Below, in pieces: positions 63,445 to 64,000 of a stretch of 64,000 nt of DNA (position 1 is its first letter; the number at the start of each line of letters is the position of its first letter). The notes below the pieces were generated by a model, which worked only from the letters and a program-made list of their open reading frames with translations, made no database searches and was not told the origin of the DNA. The DNA comes from Rhodanobacter fulvus Jip2 (GTDB lineage Bacteria; Pseudomonadota; Gammaproteobacteria; Xanthomonadales; Rhodanobacteraceae). Where the stretch lies: positions 1-64,000 of the forward strand of contig NZ_AJXU01000044.1 of assembly GCF_000264315.1 (NCBI RefSeq), read 5' to 3'. The position numbers were made by a program, and so were the translations under genes.

Positions 63445-63867
63445 ATGGAACAGGAAACCAGGGAGCTGCGTCGGGTTGGCCTCAAGGTCACCCATCCGCG
63501 CATGCGCATCCTGCAGATCTTCGACGAGGAGGAGGGTAATCATCTCACCGCCGAAGACGTCTACAAGAAATTGCTGGCCCATCAGGAAGACATCGGCCTG
63601 GCGACGGTTTACCGCGTGCTGACCCAGTTCGAGGCAGCAGGCATCGTCGTCAAGCACAATTTCGAGGGCGGCCAGGCTGTCTACGAACTCGACCGCGGCA
63701 AACATCATGACCACATGATCGATGTGGACAGCGGAAAAGTGATTGAGTTCGTCAGCGAGGAGATCGAGCGGCTGCAGCACGAAATCGCGGCCCGGCATGG
63801 CTACGTCATCGAGGACCACAGCCTGGTTCTCTACGTGCGTCCAAAGCGGCGGGCCGGGAAGGCCTGA
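63445..63867 (+). CDS. fur: Ferric uptake regulator Fur
   Basis: A 140-residue iron-sensing repressor. The winged helix (KVTHPRMRILQIFDEEEGNH, ATVYRVLTQFEAAGIVVKHN) and metal-binding HHDHMIDVDSGKVIEFVSEE are clear. The two structural zinc cysteines of E. coli Fur (CLDC) read DVDS here and the C-terminal pair is missing; the protein has no cysteine. I start at ATG 63445, 6 bp after GGAGG, not GTG 63442. Confidence 0.96.
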   Translation: MEQETRELRRVGLKVTHPRMRILQIFDEEEGNHLTAEDVYKKLLAHQEDIGLATVYRVLTQFEAAGIVVKHNFEGGQAVYELDRGKHHDHMIDVDSGKVIEFVSEEIERLQHEIAARHGYVIEDHSLVLYVRPKRRAGKA

Positions 63868-63937
63868 GCCTTCGGTCGCCGGGCGCTGATGCCGTCTGGC
63901 GGTATCTGGCAAGATCCGGACAGGGGACAAAAAAAGC

Positions 63938-63977
63938 ACAAAAAAAACCGCAGTTGGACTCCTGTCCGCCTGCGGTT
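63938..63977 (-). terminator. Terminator of a minus-strand gene beyond the window
   Basis: Stem aaccgcag/ctgcggtt. On the minus strand it is followed by a run of T (the aaaaaaa at 63941), so it probably ends a gene entering from the right (recN is usual beside fur; not visible here). Confidence 0.6.
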
Positions 63978-64000
63978 GTTCCGTTACCTGTCGAGCTCCG

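Overview
The window is high-GC (about two thirds G+C), densely coded bacterial chromosome. Gene content and order point to a gammaproteobacterium of the order Xanthomonadales/Lysobacterales, most likely Rhodanobacteraceae (Rhodanobacter/Dyella-like). Pointers are the kdsB-phosphatase-uvrC-pgsA block, a ratA-rnfH pair facing bamE-fur, a Fur protein without the structural zinc cysteines, long LigA and RluB variants, and many short GC-rich intergenic hairpin repeats. The assignment is inferred from recalled family patterns; no search was run.

Layout. 1-520: a 155-165 bp tandem repeat. 0.5-4.4 kb: sulfur assimilation (cysB-like regulator, cysG, cysK). 4.4-7.0 kb: HxlR regulator with a divergent glutathione transferase, then an unknown lipoprotein. 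7.3-9.2 kb: lower-GC accessory DNA made of three minus-strand cassette genes, two complete attC recombination sites and one isolated core site, with no integrase, i.e. an integron-cassette cluster. 9.4-12.5 kb: purB and fumC. 12.6-15.9 kb: a GntR-ABC transporter operon behind a palindromic operator. 16.1-20.3 kb: azoR/LysR pair, methionine/glutamine aminotransferase with omega-amidase, arsC. 20.3-24.97 kb: rluB-scpB-scpA, an apparently empty 0.9 kb stretch and a PilZ protein. 25-32 kb: fadD, a lipoprotein, acnA and a cysteine-free OxyR-like regulator. 31.4-36.8 kb: hflD-mnmA-nudix, clpS-clpA, infA. 36.9-45.7 kb: PHA-system and FHA proteins, then serC-pheA-aroA and kdsB-phosphatase-uvrC-pgsA. 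45.7-46.8 kb: four tRNA genes (2 Gly, Cys, Leu) and tmRNA. 46.9-64 kb: cation/proton antiporter, rnk, ligA, a DUF559-EpmA fusion, aqpZ, an MFS transporter, DUF2461 protein, sbcB, orn, folP, glmM, a 2OG-Fe(II) oxygenase, smpB, ratA-rnfH, bamE and fur.

Most genes are housekeeping and form short functional sets: cysteine synthesis, serine/aromatic amino acid synthesis, Clp proteolysis with its N-end-rule adaptor, tmRNA and its partner SmpB (about 15 kb apart), and tRNA thiolation. The unusual parts are the integrase-less cassette cluster, an in-frame join of a DUF559 nuclease-like domain to the EF-P lysylation enzyme EpmA through translated intergenic repeats, an OxyR-like regulator lacking all cysteines next to aconitase, and two clean palindromic operators.
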